Of a stretch of DNA of 64,000 nucleotides, positions 33,010 through 44,238 are shown piece after piece (the stretch's first letter is position 1; each line of letters opens with the position of its first letter). Position numbers and translations under genes: made by a program. The stretch is from NCBI GenBank assembly GCA_025618425.1, contig CM046842.1, positions 40,048,035 to 40,112,034 of the forward strand, in the 5' to 3' direction. This stretch comes from Heliocidaris tuberculata (lineage: Eukaryota; Echinodermata; Echinoidea; Camarodonta; Echinometridae). Under the pieces are notes generated by a model that saw nothing but the letters and a program-made list of their open reading frames with translations, searched no databases and was not told where the DNA came from.

Positions 33010-33445
33010 GTAAAATATAGGCGCTATATCATGAATCTTCTTGATGTTTATCTGTTAAAATGAATGAAATTATTATTTAGATTTCACTTATAGGGACCTT
33101 CTGTTATATGAATATAGTTAAGCGTGGGTAAATATCTATTTTATGTTACCTAAAGAAAAGTTTCATTGAACCATATGAAAAATCTTGTAGTGGAATTTCG
33201 ATTCTGATGTAAGACAACCAGATTGTTGCTAAAAATGGGCGAAGATTTCTTACCTATTTAAAATTCAATTCAATAGTCCATGTGCTAATACAAAGGCCAT
33301 AACTATAGATAAAAATCTGATAAGGCAAAAGTTATTGAAATAATCCAAAGTGATTTTCAAAACAATTATCAAATTCGTGTTATGAAGAATAACATATTCT
33401 GTCCATATTCATCCTAAATTTTGTTTTCACAGTTTTGTTCCTTAA

Positions 33446-33655
33446 GTATGCATTTATATCTCAGTTTTTTATTATCAATTACTGTCACGAACGATTTCTT
33501 TATTATGATTAGAATAGATTTACTACAACCACCTATTAATAGAGATATACACAACTTCCAAAGTATGCATTTATATATCAGCTTTTTTTCATTATCAACT
33601 GTCATGAAAGATTTCTTTGTATATGATAAGGACAGATTTACTACAACCACCTAAT
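33446..33655 (+). repeat. Tandem duplication, ~115-base unit
   Basis: 33446-33540 and 33562-33655 match (agtatgcatttatat, attatcaa, gatttctttat, gatttactacaaccacct) inside the CUB4-CUB5 intron. The rest of that intron (33010-33720) is featureless. Confidence 0.75.
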
Positions 33656-33720
33656 AAAATCTACTCAACTAATTTATTTTTAACAATTATTATTGCTTAT
33701 AACATCTTTTATTTCATTAG

Positions 33721-34083
33721 GCGATGCACCATATCACTTGGAAGGATTCTGCAGTGGCAACGTTGCTCTGTCAGAGACTTCTCCAGAAATCACCTTTACG
33801 ACGCCATTCTACAGAAACACCTCTTTATCTGCTTTGGTCTTAGACTGTCATATGTACTTCAAGAGCCCATTAGGATATGCGATTCTCGTTACAATTCTAG
33901 ACCTAAATTCACCTAACGATGAAATATCTGTTTATGACGGTACCCGCCAAATCTCACGCCTCTCAGGTCGATTGGAAGGCCCTGTTAGTTTTCTTTCAAA
34001 CTCGAATCAGCTGTACGTGGGTTATGAGCACAACGATTATACATTGAGTGGCCCTCAGTTTTCAGGCACTGCCCGGCTTACTG
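33721..34083 (+). CDS. CUB-like exon 5
   Basis: 121 codons, phase 1/1, acceptor cattag, donor gtaaaa. Gly-Phe-Cys-Ser-Gly, Phe-Thr-Thr-Pro-Phe-Tyr, Leu-Asp-Cys, Ile-Ser-Val-Tyr-Asp-Gly and Phe-Leu-Ser landmarks are present, so it belongs to the same family, but it is the most divergent and lacks the Asn-Gly-Arg-Gly-Phe end. Not part of the recent duplicate pairs. Confidence 0.78.
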
Positions 34084-34154
34084 GTAAAACTGCAAATTTC
34101 ACATCATGAAAATATATCAAGCATTAATAACAATAATGATAATAATAATTATAT

Positions 34155-35190
34155 AATATGGCTTAGTCCGAAAGGGTGGGTAGCGTCGCGTCGCGTTGAC
34201 GCGAACGCCACCATTCGTCCAAAGTCCCCCCCCCCCCCCCCCGGTTTGACCGAAAGGGTGCGTTGGGAGCGTCGGGTCGCGTCGCGTTGACCGGAACGCC
34301 ACCATTCGTCCAAAGCACCCCCGGTTTTGCCGGATGGGTGCGTTGACTTTTTCTAAATATTGTTATTATTATCATCATTATCAGGGGCGGATCCAGGATT
34401 TTGTAAGGGGGGAGCACAGAAATACAGGGCTGTCATCGAGGGCGGATCAAGGATTTTGTAAAAAAAAAGGGGGGGGGGAGCACAGAAATGCAGGGCTGTC
34501 ATCAGGGGCGGATCCAGGATTTTGTAATAGGGGGGGGGCACATATATGCAGGGCTGTCAACTTTGGAGGGAGATCCGTATTTTAAATCGCTCAGTGGGGG
34601 GGGGGGGGGAGTATCAAATTTTATGGGGTCCCCTTTTCCCTCCATAATTCTCTGACAAGCAACAAAGGGTTATCAGTTCTAAAGAGGGGGGGGGGGGGGG
34701 CACAAAGCATACTTTTCTTTCAAAAGGAGGGGGCACGGGCCGGGATCCGTAAATCTGCTATTGTCATTAATATTTTGTTAGAGAAAAAAATTCTCCCCCC
34801 CTCCCCCCCCCCCCCCCCCCCCCACTGAGCGATTTAAAATACGGATCTCCCTCCAAAGTTGACATCCCTGAATATCTGTGCCCGCCCCCTTTTACAAAAT
34901 CCTGGATCCGCCCCTGATGACAGCACTGCATTTCTGTGCCCCCCCCCCCTTTAACAAAATCCTGGATCCGCCCCTGATGACAGCCCTACTTTTCTGTGCC
35001 CTCCCCCCTTTTACAAAATCCTGGATCCGCCGCTGATAATGATAATAATAATGATATTTAGAAAAAGTCAACGCACCCTTTCGGCAAAACCGGGGGGGGG
35101 GGGGGGGGGGGGCTTTGGACGAATGGTGGCGTTCCAGTCAACGCGACGCGACGCGACGCTCCCAACACACCCTTTCGGACTAAGCCATAT
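34155..35190. mobile_element. Nested palindromic element with CAGGGGCGGATCC units
   Basis: The outer arms (from 34155 atatggcttagtccgaaagg, and its complement ending at 35190) flank tandem ttgaccgaaagggtgcgttg blocks; the inner arms hold three direct copies of caggggcggatccaggat..tgtaa followed by a G-run and gcacagaa.tgcagggctgtcat on the left, and three inverted copies on the right. The CAGGGGCGGATCC word resembles hAT-type ends. It looks like repeated self-insertion of one short element into itself, or a foldback. Non-coding. Confidence 0.75.
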
Positions 35191-35229
35191 GATATTGACT
35201 GGCCTTGAAGTGGATATCAGAATATAGTA

Positions 35230-36010
35230 AATAGTGTATGTATAATACGCGCTGTAATTGGTTAGATTCGCATCAGGTGAGGTGCAAAATTTTTGATATA
35301 GTGCACGATCGTGCACTATAACAAAATTAGGCCCGGGCCTAATACACAATGACAGTTAAAGATCTAAGGGTCTATTCACTATAGCAATTAGTACATGTTC
35401 CATTTATGCACCATTACTGGACTATATGAACTCCAAATACTAAATTATCCCTCGTGCAGGTCTATTTCACCTCGGCCTGCGGCCTCGGTGAAACGAAACT
35501 GCACTCGGGATAATTTAGTATTTGTCCTGCACATAATCCAGCATAGTGCGTGATAGACTATGCACTATTCATATAATATTGCCCGCAACAGAATCATTGC
35601 CCCGAGTCGAAGACGAGGGCAATATGGTTCTTTAAAGGGAAATAATTTGCGATATTCACGGAAAGTAGAGCCAGCCAATATTATCATTATTACCTATAGC
35701 ATATGCCTATTTTGAAGCAATTACAAACACGTCTGTTTGCCTGTCAGTCCCTCTGATTTCAGGTTATTCATACAGGTATGTTATCTGGGCCAAGCAAAAG
35801 TGACGTAAGTCGTTACCGCGCGTATCCAAGCCTTTGTACACTTTAACGCGTACACAATTAAAGCCCACTAACAAGAAAGGGAGGAATATGGCAAAATGTT
35901 GCCCTCTTTTTTAGTACAGTGGTCTATGGGGAAAACCCGGAAGAGGGCAATATGGCAAATATTGCCCGAATTCGGAGTAGCGTGCAATATACGGCTTTTC
36001 ATTTTGCAGC
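35230..36010. repeat. Region of overlapping inverted repeats
   Basis: A perfect 24-base palindrome at 35297-35320 (TATAGTGCACGA and complement); arms aaatactaaattatccc / gggataatttagtattt (35435 and 35508 region) around cctcggcctgcggcctcgg; and repeated gggcaatat / atattgccc words at 35580-35995. No coding potential. Possibly another foldback element with degenerate subrepeats. Confidence 0.5.
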
Positions 36011-36127
36011 CAAAATGCCCTGTATAGGTAATAATAATTGTTAATAATAACGATAATAATAGTAGTAATAATAATAATATCAATACTGATAATAGTTAGA
36101 ATGATAATACATCATATATATATATAT

Positions 36128-36233
36128 AACAAAATCCGGGACAAATATCATGCTTAGTTCCAACGACAGTCTATTGTGGATCTGTAAATAAACTGTTGTT
36201 GGAACTAAGCATATTATTTGTCCGGATTTTGTT
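36128..36233. repeat. Inverted repeat, ~40-base arms
   Basis: Arms 36128-36169 and 36192-36233 pair (aacaaaatccggacaaat, tgcttagttccaac) with a few mismatches and a 22-base loop. It sits between a short (TA)n and the PLE end. Confidence 0.8.
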
Positions 36234-36470
36234 CTTTGTCCATTTGAATAAGCTTTATGACAACATATATATATTGAAAGAAATGTCACTATGAGACGGT
36301 CGTAGCTTTTATTGTCCTCCTTTATTTGTCAAGCTTTCGATCAATGATCTTCATCAGGACTGTATAAAAACACAAAATGATGGCTGACACTTACATCGGA
36401 ATATACATTTCAATTTCTTACAATTGTTAAGTGTACTCGTCATTATAATTATAATAATATTAATTATTCA

Positions 36471-36530
<60 letters not shown>

Positions 36531-36849
36531 GTTATTGCTTTTGTTATCATTTTTAATCATTACTATTATTATTATTATCAATAGTAGTAGTAGTAGTAGT
36601 AGTGGTATTATATTGTTCTTATCATTAACATCATCATCATTATTATACATTTGCATATCTTTTAAAGTATAAGTCAATGTGTGAAAAGATACTTGCATGT
36701 CTATATATACAAATCTATTTCTGTAAATAATATACTCGTCGTATGTCTATAAATCAATTTCTATGAATATTTGCAAACTATACAGGTAATGAGTGTAAAT
36801 GATTACCATGTGGGCAAGGTTGTCGTGGTAACTAGTCGGTGTTGAGAAA

Positions 36850-37971
36850 AAAATCCTGAAAGAACCCAATGCAATAGTTCCCCAATCATGGAAAAGATAC
36901 ATTGGCGACATCACCTTCGTCTGGGTTGGATCCCCACGTACCCTATCTCGATTCCAACAAACGATGAATTCAATCCACCACAAGATCAAATTCACCTTTG
37001 AATCTTCAGATGCCAATGTGCACTTCTTGGACCTCAACATCAAACTCGAACACAATACTCTACAGACTGAACTATACAGCAAAGAAACAGCTTCTCACAC
37101 ATTTCTTCGCCCCACCTCTTGTCACCCACCCCACATATTCCGCAGTATCCCATATAGTCAGGCACTCCGCGTAAAACGCAACTGCTCCCAAGTAGACAGC
37201 ACCGACCACCACTTGAGTAAACTCGAAACTTATCTGGAAAACTCCAGCTATGACCCCCAACTCACTAAACGTGAAACCGACCGCGCCCGCGAGGTCCCTC
37301 GAAAAAACCTACTTAAGAAAAAAGAACGCTCCAAATCCGAACGGGTCCCATTTATAACCACATATTGTCCCGGCACATCTAACATCCGCAATATTCTACT
37401 TCTTGCACCAATCTGAGGAACTAAAAAGAGTCTTCCCAGAGCCCCCTATGCTAGCGTATAGACGTGCACCAACCCTGCGCGATATTCTAGTCTTCTCCGG
37501 AGACCCTAAACGAAAAGAACCCGAAGAAAACATGAATCAAACGGGATTTTACAAATGCCCTGCTAGGAAATGCATGCTGCACACCTTTGCCCAAGAGGGA
37601 AGAAAGTTCTCCAGCACAGTAACGGGGGAACAATTTCCAATCACGACAAGTTGGATTGCAAATCTACATGGATAATCTATTTGATCACATGCAAGAAATG
37701 TAAACAACAGTATGTGGGAAAAACCGAAACATCACTATACACAAGATTTAGCAACACTCGCTCGGAAATTCGCAACTTCAACACACCCCATCACAAAACT
37801 CTCCCATACACGACACATTTCAACCAACCAGATCACTCTATCAATGACGTAGTCATAATGGGCATTGAGGCGATCCATACTAAATCCCGCCAAACCATCC
37901 TTCACAGAGAATCATTTTGGAACAGCAAACTGCACACTCTTAACCCGGAAGGGATCAATGTTGACCAATAA
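36850..37971 (+). pseudogene. PLE RT/GIY-YIG remnant
   Basis: Three frames, 36850-37416, 37403-37675 and 37570-37971, make one interrupted protein. It starts inside the reverse transcriptase: Trp-Lys-Arg-Tyr-Ile-Gly-Asp, where the first Asp of the catalytic Tyr-Ile-Asp-Asp is Gly; then Val-His-Phe-Leu-Asp-Leu. Later come a Cys-Pro...Cys cluster and the nuclease (Ile-Ile-Tyr-Leu-Ile-Thr-Cys, Tyr-Val-Gly-Lys-Thr, Glu-Ser-Phe-Trp-Asn near the end). Two frameshifts, a truncated N-terminal half and the lost Asp make it inactive. Confidence 0.85.
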
Positions 37972-39356
37972 CCTTTCACTCCCACCCTTGACCTTGACTC
38001 CCTCAAACGCACAGACGGCAGAAACATGACCTTGCACTCATACACAACTGGATTACTGGTAAATACTATTTAATTCATTTACTTTGTCTCAATCATTCAA
38101 TTCGTATCCAACAAGATTTACTTTCTCTTAAAGTAGATATTCAAAGCAAATCACAAATATGCTCAATAATGTATCTCTTGAAACTAGAAAGCTTGCAGAT
38201 GGTAATCGTATAAGTTTTACGTTAACTGCGTGTTTGATGATTAAAAAATAACACAAATAAAAACACTTCTCAGCATCTGGGATATCCGAGCGATTCGCCA
38301 GAAATATACCGATGTTTTCATGACGTCACATCAGGTGCCAATCCTGCCTAAGCAGACGACGTCCTATATCAAGTGAACGTAACTGCAATGCAATTATTTT
38401 TTAATTATAAAGAGTTTGGTGTGTTTCACCATGACCGTATTTCACATCATTCTAAAAGGGAAGTGAAACCGTTTCTAGTAACTAAAATCTTTTGTTTGTA
38501 AAAAGTCATGATAAGGGTCAATGATCAATCAAAGAAATCACACTTTCGAATTGTAAAGCCCGCTGAATTATAGCATGGATGGTATTCGTTCCCTCTTGAA
38601 ACGCCGACATGCCGCGGTTCATGCAGCTGAAAATACAATGGCATCTTATTTCGTTTACAAGCGATTCATTCCTTTATTTTTTTAACGCTGCATTTTTCAT
38701 CAAAATAATACCATGCAGGAAATTTAAAGTGAGGCAACAAATAAACTTCGCTAGCGAAGTAAGAGAAATAAGTGAAGATGAGATGACAAAACAGGCACTG
38801 AAAATGTGTAAGATGTTATGGGGAATCGTCTGCTTAGGAAGGATTGTTCCCCGGTATGACGTCACATATCTCAGCAGCGTTCAAAGAGCTCTATAGGTGC
38901 TATAGCGGGGCTGTGTTATATCATTTTATAATTGATAATAATCATTACTTCAAATGTTTCCAAGCGTTGAATTTTGATAACCTTGTTCAATCTAAGCTTC
39001 ACCTATGCAATAATAAAAATTAAATCAATATTCAAAATCAATGAAATTCTACTTTAAGAAAGATAACACCTTTATTTAAGAAATACATGCATACGTGTGC
39101 GTATGGATATATTTAAGTATTATGTATGTATTTGTATGTACATGTATGTCAATATACTATAGTCTACGTGTACATAAATTGTGATTCCCCGTTACAACAG
39201 ACGCTAATCAGAATTTAACCAACCACACCCCCCCCCCCCTTCTTTTTTCCCCATGAGTTGTATATGCATGTGTATAATACTTCACTGGGACATATATAAC
39301 AACTTTTTATAACGTGTCCATATATTATCACACCTTCCTACCCCCCCCCCCCTCTC

Positions 39357-39396
<40 letters not shown>

Positions 39397-39679
39397 CTGT
39401 CTGGACTCTTCTGCTTCCTCTCTGCCCCCCCCTCTCTCTCTCGTTCCACATTACACTATGCTATGTTTGTATTATATTGTATTATACTATACGATGTTGT
39501 ATTGCATTACACTATACTTTATTATATTATATTGTGTTGTATTATATTATATTGTATCATGCTATATATCCATGCACTTAATGAAATGCAAACTTGTATA
39601 TATTAAAACAACAAGTGAAGCTAACATGTTGTGCACTTTTCATATAGATCCCCAAAGAAGCCCATGTCACCTTAAAAAG
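37972..39679. other. PLE 3' region and unassigned sequence
   Basis: A weak inverted pair (caatcctgcctaagcagacga at 38340 region against its complement near 38826-38848, each next to gacgtca) suggests a ~550-base degenerate MITE at about 38275-38900. A C-run and (CT)n at 39343-39395 and TTATA low-complexity at 39465-39560 follow. No gene seen. Confidence 0.4.
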
Positions 39680-39996
39680 CAACACCAACTAGTTACCACG
39701 ACAACCTTGCCCACATGGTAATCATTTACACTCATTACCTGTATAGTTTGCAAATATTCATAGAAATTGATTTATAGACATACGACGAGTATATTATTTA
39801 CAGAAATAGATTTGTATATATAGATATGCAAGTATCTTTTCACACATTGATTTATACTTTAAAAGATATGCAAATGTAAAATAATGATGATGATGTTAAT
39901 GATAAGAACAATATAATACCACTACTACTACTACTACTACTACTATTGATAATAATAATAATAGTAATGATTAAAAATGATAACGAAAGCAATAAC

Positions 39997-40033
<37 letters not shown>

Positions 40034-40294
40034 GTTATAATAATTAATATTATTATAATTATAATGACGAGTACAGTTAACAATTGTAAAAAATTGAAAT
40101 GTATATTCCGATGTAAGTGTCAGCCATCATTTTGTGTTTTTTATACAGTCCTGATGAAGATCATTGATCGAAAGCTTGACAAATAAAGGAGGACAATAAA
40201 AGCTACGACCGTCTCATAGTGACACTTTTTTCAATATACCTTCCACTTAAACAACTATGAGTGACCACCAGCGTTATGTTCGAGGAACATTTCT

Positions 40295-40298
<4 letters not shown>

Positions 40299-40338
<40 letters not shown>

Positions 40339-40459
40339 TGGTAATACATTAATTTACATTTGCCACACTTCAGCAAGGTGAAGTAAATGGGTACATGATA
40401 GGGAGAAAAATCCTTGCATGTTTTTAATGTTGTAATGAGTGCTTTATCATGGCAGCCGG

Positions 40460-40514
<55 letters not shown>

Positions 40515-40721
40515 GTGTGAGAAATTTGTTCTAATACTATAGCATCGGCAACTCTCGTGGGTAAATTTACATAATGTGAGAAATCAATTGAATTGAATGA
40601 GAGAAATAATTTGCGTAGCTAAATTCATTGTTCCTCCTTACTGACTTCCTTTTTGTGGAAATAACTGCAGGGTTTGCAAAAACTGTCTCCCGGCGGGGAC
40701 AGTTTTTGCAAACCCTGCAGT

Positions 40722-40764
<43 letters not shown>

Positions 40765-41601
40765 GTGAACAGAGAATGATGGAACGGAATGAAGCAGGTC
40801 ACTCGGTGTATTTACAAGCTTTCGGCTCCTGGCCTTCTTCAAGTTTATTTGCTAAATCAGACAGAACGAAACAAATATAATAATAAGCAACTTAACAAAA
40901 CTAAAGACAACATAAATCAACATGAGTAAGTGAAATTGAAAAGATGTTACTTGCCAAAACAAAACTAAAGACAACAGAACAGAATTGTCATAAAGCTGGC
41001 AACATAAATCAACAGGAGTAAGTGAAATTGAATAGATGTTACTAGGCAGGAGTAATTGAAATAACGAAAATGGAACTCAATGGAAACAAAAGTAAGCAAA
41101 GTAAACAATACCTGACTTTTAAGGTGGATGCAAATGTATATGTTGTCTCATGTGTAATGTGTAGGTGTTCTGTGCAATAATAGTTACATGTAATACGGAC
41201 GTCATGTAGAGGGCGTTTACTACACAAGTAAGTAAATGGGTGCGTCCGACCGGATCAATGTAAAAAAGGGAAAGGGGGCATAGTGAAGTTCCAGTGTTGA
41301 GGGGATGATTAGGCAAAACAATTTTGACTTTAAGACGATTAATTTGGTTTGTACTCTCTTTTCTGTTGTCTTTAGTTTTGTTTTGGCGAGTAACATATTT
41401 TCAATTTTACTTACTCATGTTGATTTATGTTGCAAGCTTTATGATAATTCTGTTATGTTGTCTTTAGTTTTGTTAAGTTGCTTATTATTATTATTTGTTT
41501 CATTCTGTTTGATTTAGCAAATAAACTTGAAGAAGGCCAGGAGCCGAAAGCTTGTAAATACACCGAGTGACTTGCTTCATTCCGTTCCATCATTCTCTGT
41601 T

Positions 41602-41659
<58 letters not shown>

Positions 41660-41783
41660 GGCTGCCATGATAAAGCACTCATTACAACATTAAAAACATG
41701 CAAGGATTTTCCCCCCTATCATGTACCCATTTACTTCACCTGGCTGAAGTGTGGCAAATGTAAATTAATGTATTACCAAACAT
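40299..41783. mobile_element. Nested PLE ends as double inverted repeat
   Basis: Outer arms 40336-40457 and 41657-41783 and inner arms (from 40764 and up to 41604) are reverse complements, separated by (TA)n tracts at 40299-40335, 40462-40512, 40725-40762 and 41605-41655. The inner arms carry the hairpin TTGAAGAAGGC...GCCGAAAGC (minus 40819-40843, plus 41527-41549). The left inner arm has an internal tandem copy (acaaaactaaagacaac at about 40896 and 40964). No protein domain remains. Confidence 0.7.
40661..40724. repeat. Perfect 27-base-arm hairpin
   Basis: Arms 40661-40687 and 40698-40724 (ATAACTGCAGGGTTTGCAAA... and complement) with a ten-base GC-rich loop, directly before a (TA)n. Confidence 0.9.
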
Positions 41784-42259
41784 GCCAAAGGACGCTAGTT
41801 TTGTTGCAGAGATTTGAAACCTGTACCATGTGGCCCATAGTCGGACATTAATATCTGCTATACCACAAAGTATTTCAAATTTGTATTTTATTGTCACTAT
41901 GAAATCCTTTTCACTGGTTGCAATTTGAAATGAAATTCAAGCTAATGTAAATAGTATATAGAGCACAAATCAAACAAACTTGCACACGATTATAGCTCAA
42001 CCTTGAATCTGCCATAGGGGCCAATCGGCGAAAATAATCGCCATTGTGCGGTATAAAAGTGGTTTTGCGTAGTAACCTACCTTTTTTGCTCTAATTGGCC
42101 TAACAGCAATCCATTTATCATCCGTTTATCATGTTTAAGAATAGCGTAATATTGGAAATTTCGAAATGAACTAGAAGCATTTATCCCATTTAGAAATTCA
42201 TTTTTGAATGTTTAAATGAGACAGAAAAAAATAATGGTGTCTTAACATTGATTCCATAG
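41784..42259. other. Intron before CUB6
   Basis: A+T-rich, no feature seen. Confidence 0.5.
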
Positions 42260-42637
42260 CTACGGGGCCACAATATCAAGAGGGCTTTTGTGGAGGCCAG
42301 ATGTCACTAAATGATGATTTTCCACAAGTGCAGATCACTACCCCTCTCTACCTCAAACCATCGACATCCAATCTTCAGATGAACTGCTGGTGGTACATTA
42401 ACAGTGCTACAGATAAACAAGTAGAGGTCTCTTTCAAGAACGTCAAAACCAAAAACGAAGTCGTGCGTGTTTATGACCATCCGTCGTCGAGCTCTAGTTC
42501 GTACCAGGTCCTCACGTTGATAGGGTCCGTGAGTGAGGCTTCATTCGTGTCGACACGGTTAGGGATTAGAGTGTACTACGAAGATCAGTCTCCTGGAGGC
42601 AACGGGCAAGGTTTCATGATGGATGCCAAACTAGAAG
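42260..42637 (+). CDS. CUB-like exon 6
   Basis: 126 codons, phase 1/1, acceptor ccatag, donor gtacat. Gly-Phe-Cys-Gly-Gly, Thr-Thr-Pro-Leu-Tyr, Met-Asn-Cys, Val-Arg-Val-Tyr-Asp-His and Asn-Gly-Gln-Gly-Phe place it in the family. Its synonymous and amino-acid differences from CUB1-5 are extensive, so it is an old copy. It is the membrane-proximal CUB, followed by the stalk. Confidence 0.8.
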
Positions 42638-43749
42638 GTACATTCTGACTAACCTTATGCAGTTTAATTTTCTTTGGATACTCATATCTTACGATTGAAA
42701 ATGGCTATATTAACAGCATTAAGCCAAGGGCGCTGCTACTGTCTTTAAAACGGTACTCTTTACTATGTTGCTCCAATGCCCTGATTCCGGAGTGTTTGTA
42801 TTGTTTACAGATTTTGCAAAATATGTAGCTCTTTCAAGGTTTTAAACTGACCACCTGTCATACAGAAAACCAAGAGATCCTACATGTTAATATCAGTTCG
42901 TATATTGCGCGATGTCAAGGAAACTGTAGACAATACAATTCCCATTATCTAAACATTTTAAAGGATTATCATTATCAGTTAATCTTACTCTTGTAGTTTA
43001 CAAGTATGCTTAAAATTCCGATTTAATCGCTACTTCAAAGACCCCTATTTCTTCTTTTAAGCAACAGATTTCTTGTTATTCGAGAACCCTCCTAATTGCA
43101 GGACAAACCGGATACTGTCACAAACCTACTCCTAATTATAAAATTACAGCGGTTCGTTGACTAACTGCGGATAAAGCCGCATGTTCCTTGGATTTCGGAA
43201 GAGCTTTGAGTAAAATGTGTAATTCCCATTTATATCGGCCTAACGTTATTTTTTGTCTAACATTGCCCAATTTTATGATAGCACAGCCTCACTAAGAAGA
43301 CTTTCAATCTCTGATGGTTGTTTGCAAAACTAGTCCAGACCAATTCTTCTTTTTTTTTACCACCAAGTCCGTTGTTATTCTCCTGAATCTTACCATGAAC
43401 GCTCACAAGTCCTCTACTGCACTAAATCTAAAATTCAGAATGCACATTCATTTATTGATAACATGCCGGATAAGAGTATATTGCCATTGTTTATTTTTAA
43501 TCTGGTCCTATACTTACGTGATTTTTCCTTATATTTTAATTACAGCTTCCCTCCTTTTCGTGGTGTGTCGGGCTATAAGACGTGTTCATTAAAGCAGTAA
43601 TAAACGCATCGAAGTTGAGCGATTGAGAACCTGGAAAAATATAGTTGCGTTCCAATATATCAACAAGCCTTTATTTATCGTTATATTTGCAGCATCTGTG
43701 TATCAAACATATTAACATTTAACTGAAATGTATTTCTATCTTGTTTAAG
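42638..43749. other. Intron CUB6-stalk 1
   Basis: No repeat or exon that I can support; a 92-codon open frame at 43314-43592 looks fortuitous. Confidence 0.45.
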
Positions 43750-43782
43750 GTTTGCCCGCTGAAGCCACAACTGCTATGTCAG
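43750..43782 (+). CDS. Stalk exon 1 (33 bases)
   Basis: Phase 1/1 mini-exon coding Leu-Pro-Ala-Glu-Ala-Thr-Thr-Ala-Met-Ser after a split Gly. Acceptor ttgtttaag is short of pyrimidines; donor gtaggc. It is supported by frame continuity with the next exon (same Gly-x-Pro start) more than by strength of sites. Confidence 0.5.
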
Positions 43783-44136
43783 GTAGGCATGTATTAGTTT
43801 AGATTGTTCAACCCGTTCATATCAGAGGATTAATAATGGAAGATAGCATATTACTGTTTCATGTGAAAGTTCAACTGTGACCTCGTACAGATGTTTTTTC
43901 GTGTTTTTTTTTATTTGAAGTAGCCTGTAATTGAAAAGCTTGTTTTCAAACACATGCGTTATTCATCATACCTGGCTATGAGAAAATGCCGATTTGTTTT
44001 TCTAATTGTTCTTATTTCTACGTTAATTTGTCTTTGATAGGAACATTGTTTATTGTTGAAATTGAAATAAGATTGGCTAATTCATTAAATTCCAGATAAT
44101 AAAATTCTACATCTTTTTTTTCTTCTCGTTATTTAG

Positions 44137-44238
44137 GTATACCTTCAACGGGTGTGCCCCTACGAACACAACATTACCAATCAACCCACGGTCAGAGCAC
44201 TACATTCCAGACATCTCCCACCAAGATCCCAAAGCAAG
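44137..44238 (+). CDS. Stalk exon 2
   Basis: 34 codons rich in Thr, Ser, Pro and Gln, phase 1/1, acceptor atttag, donor gtaagg. Likely an extended, O-glycosylated stem between the CUB array and the membrane. It is duplicated at 55234-55335 (about 80% identical bases, same length). Confidence 0.8.

Larger units (their letters stand above)
36277..40236 (+). mobile_element. PLE bounded by ~560-base inverted repeats
   Basis: 36277-36845 and 39680-40236 are reverse complements, including microsatellite blocks (ATT)n, (TAG)n and the hairpin CTGATGAAGATC-att-GATCGAAAG (minus 36335-36357, plus 40151-40173) followed by acaaataaagg. Between them is a decayed RT/nuclease frame. Inverted end copies are a known PLE habit. 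The hairpins keep the CTGATGA and GAAA words of a hammerhead, but the flanks do not form stem I as read. Confidence 0.8.

Noticed and set aside
36466..36530. CRISPR-like array from regularly spaced repeats
   Set aside because: It is an (ATT)n microsatellite; no spacer-repeat structure exists anywhere in this eukaryotic window.
40151..40173. Active hammerhead at the 36277-40236 PLE ends
   Set aside because: CTGATGA and GAAA are present, but stem I does not pair across the cleavage site and stem II lacks its closing pair.
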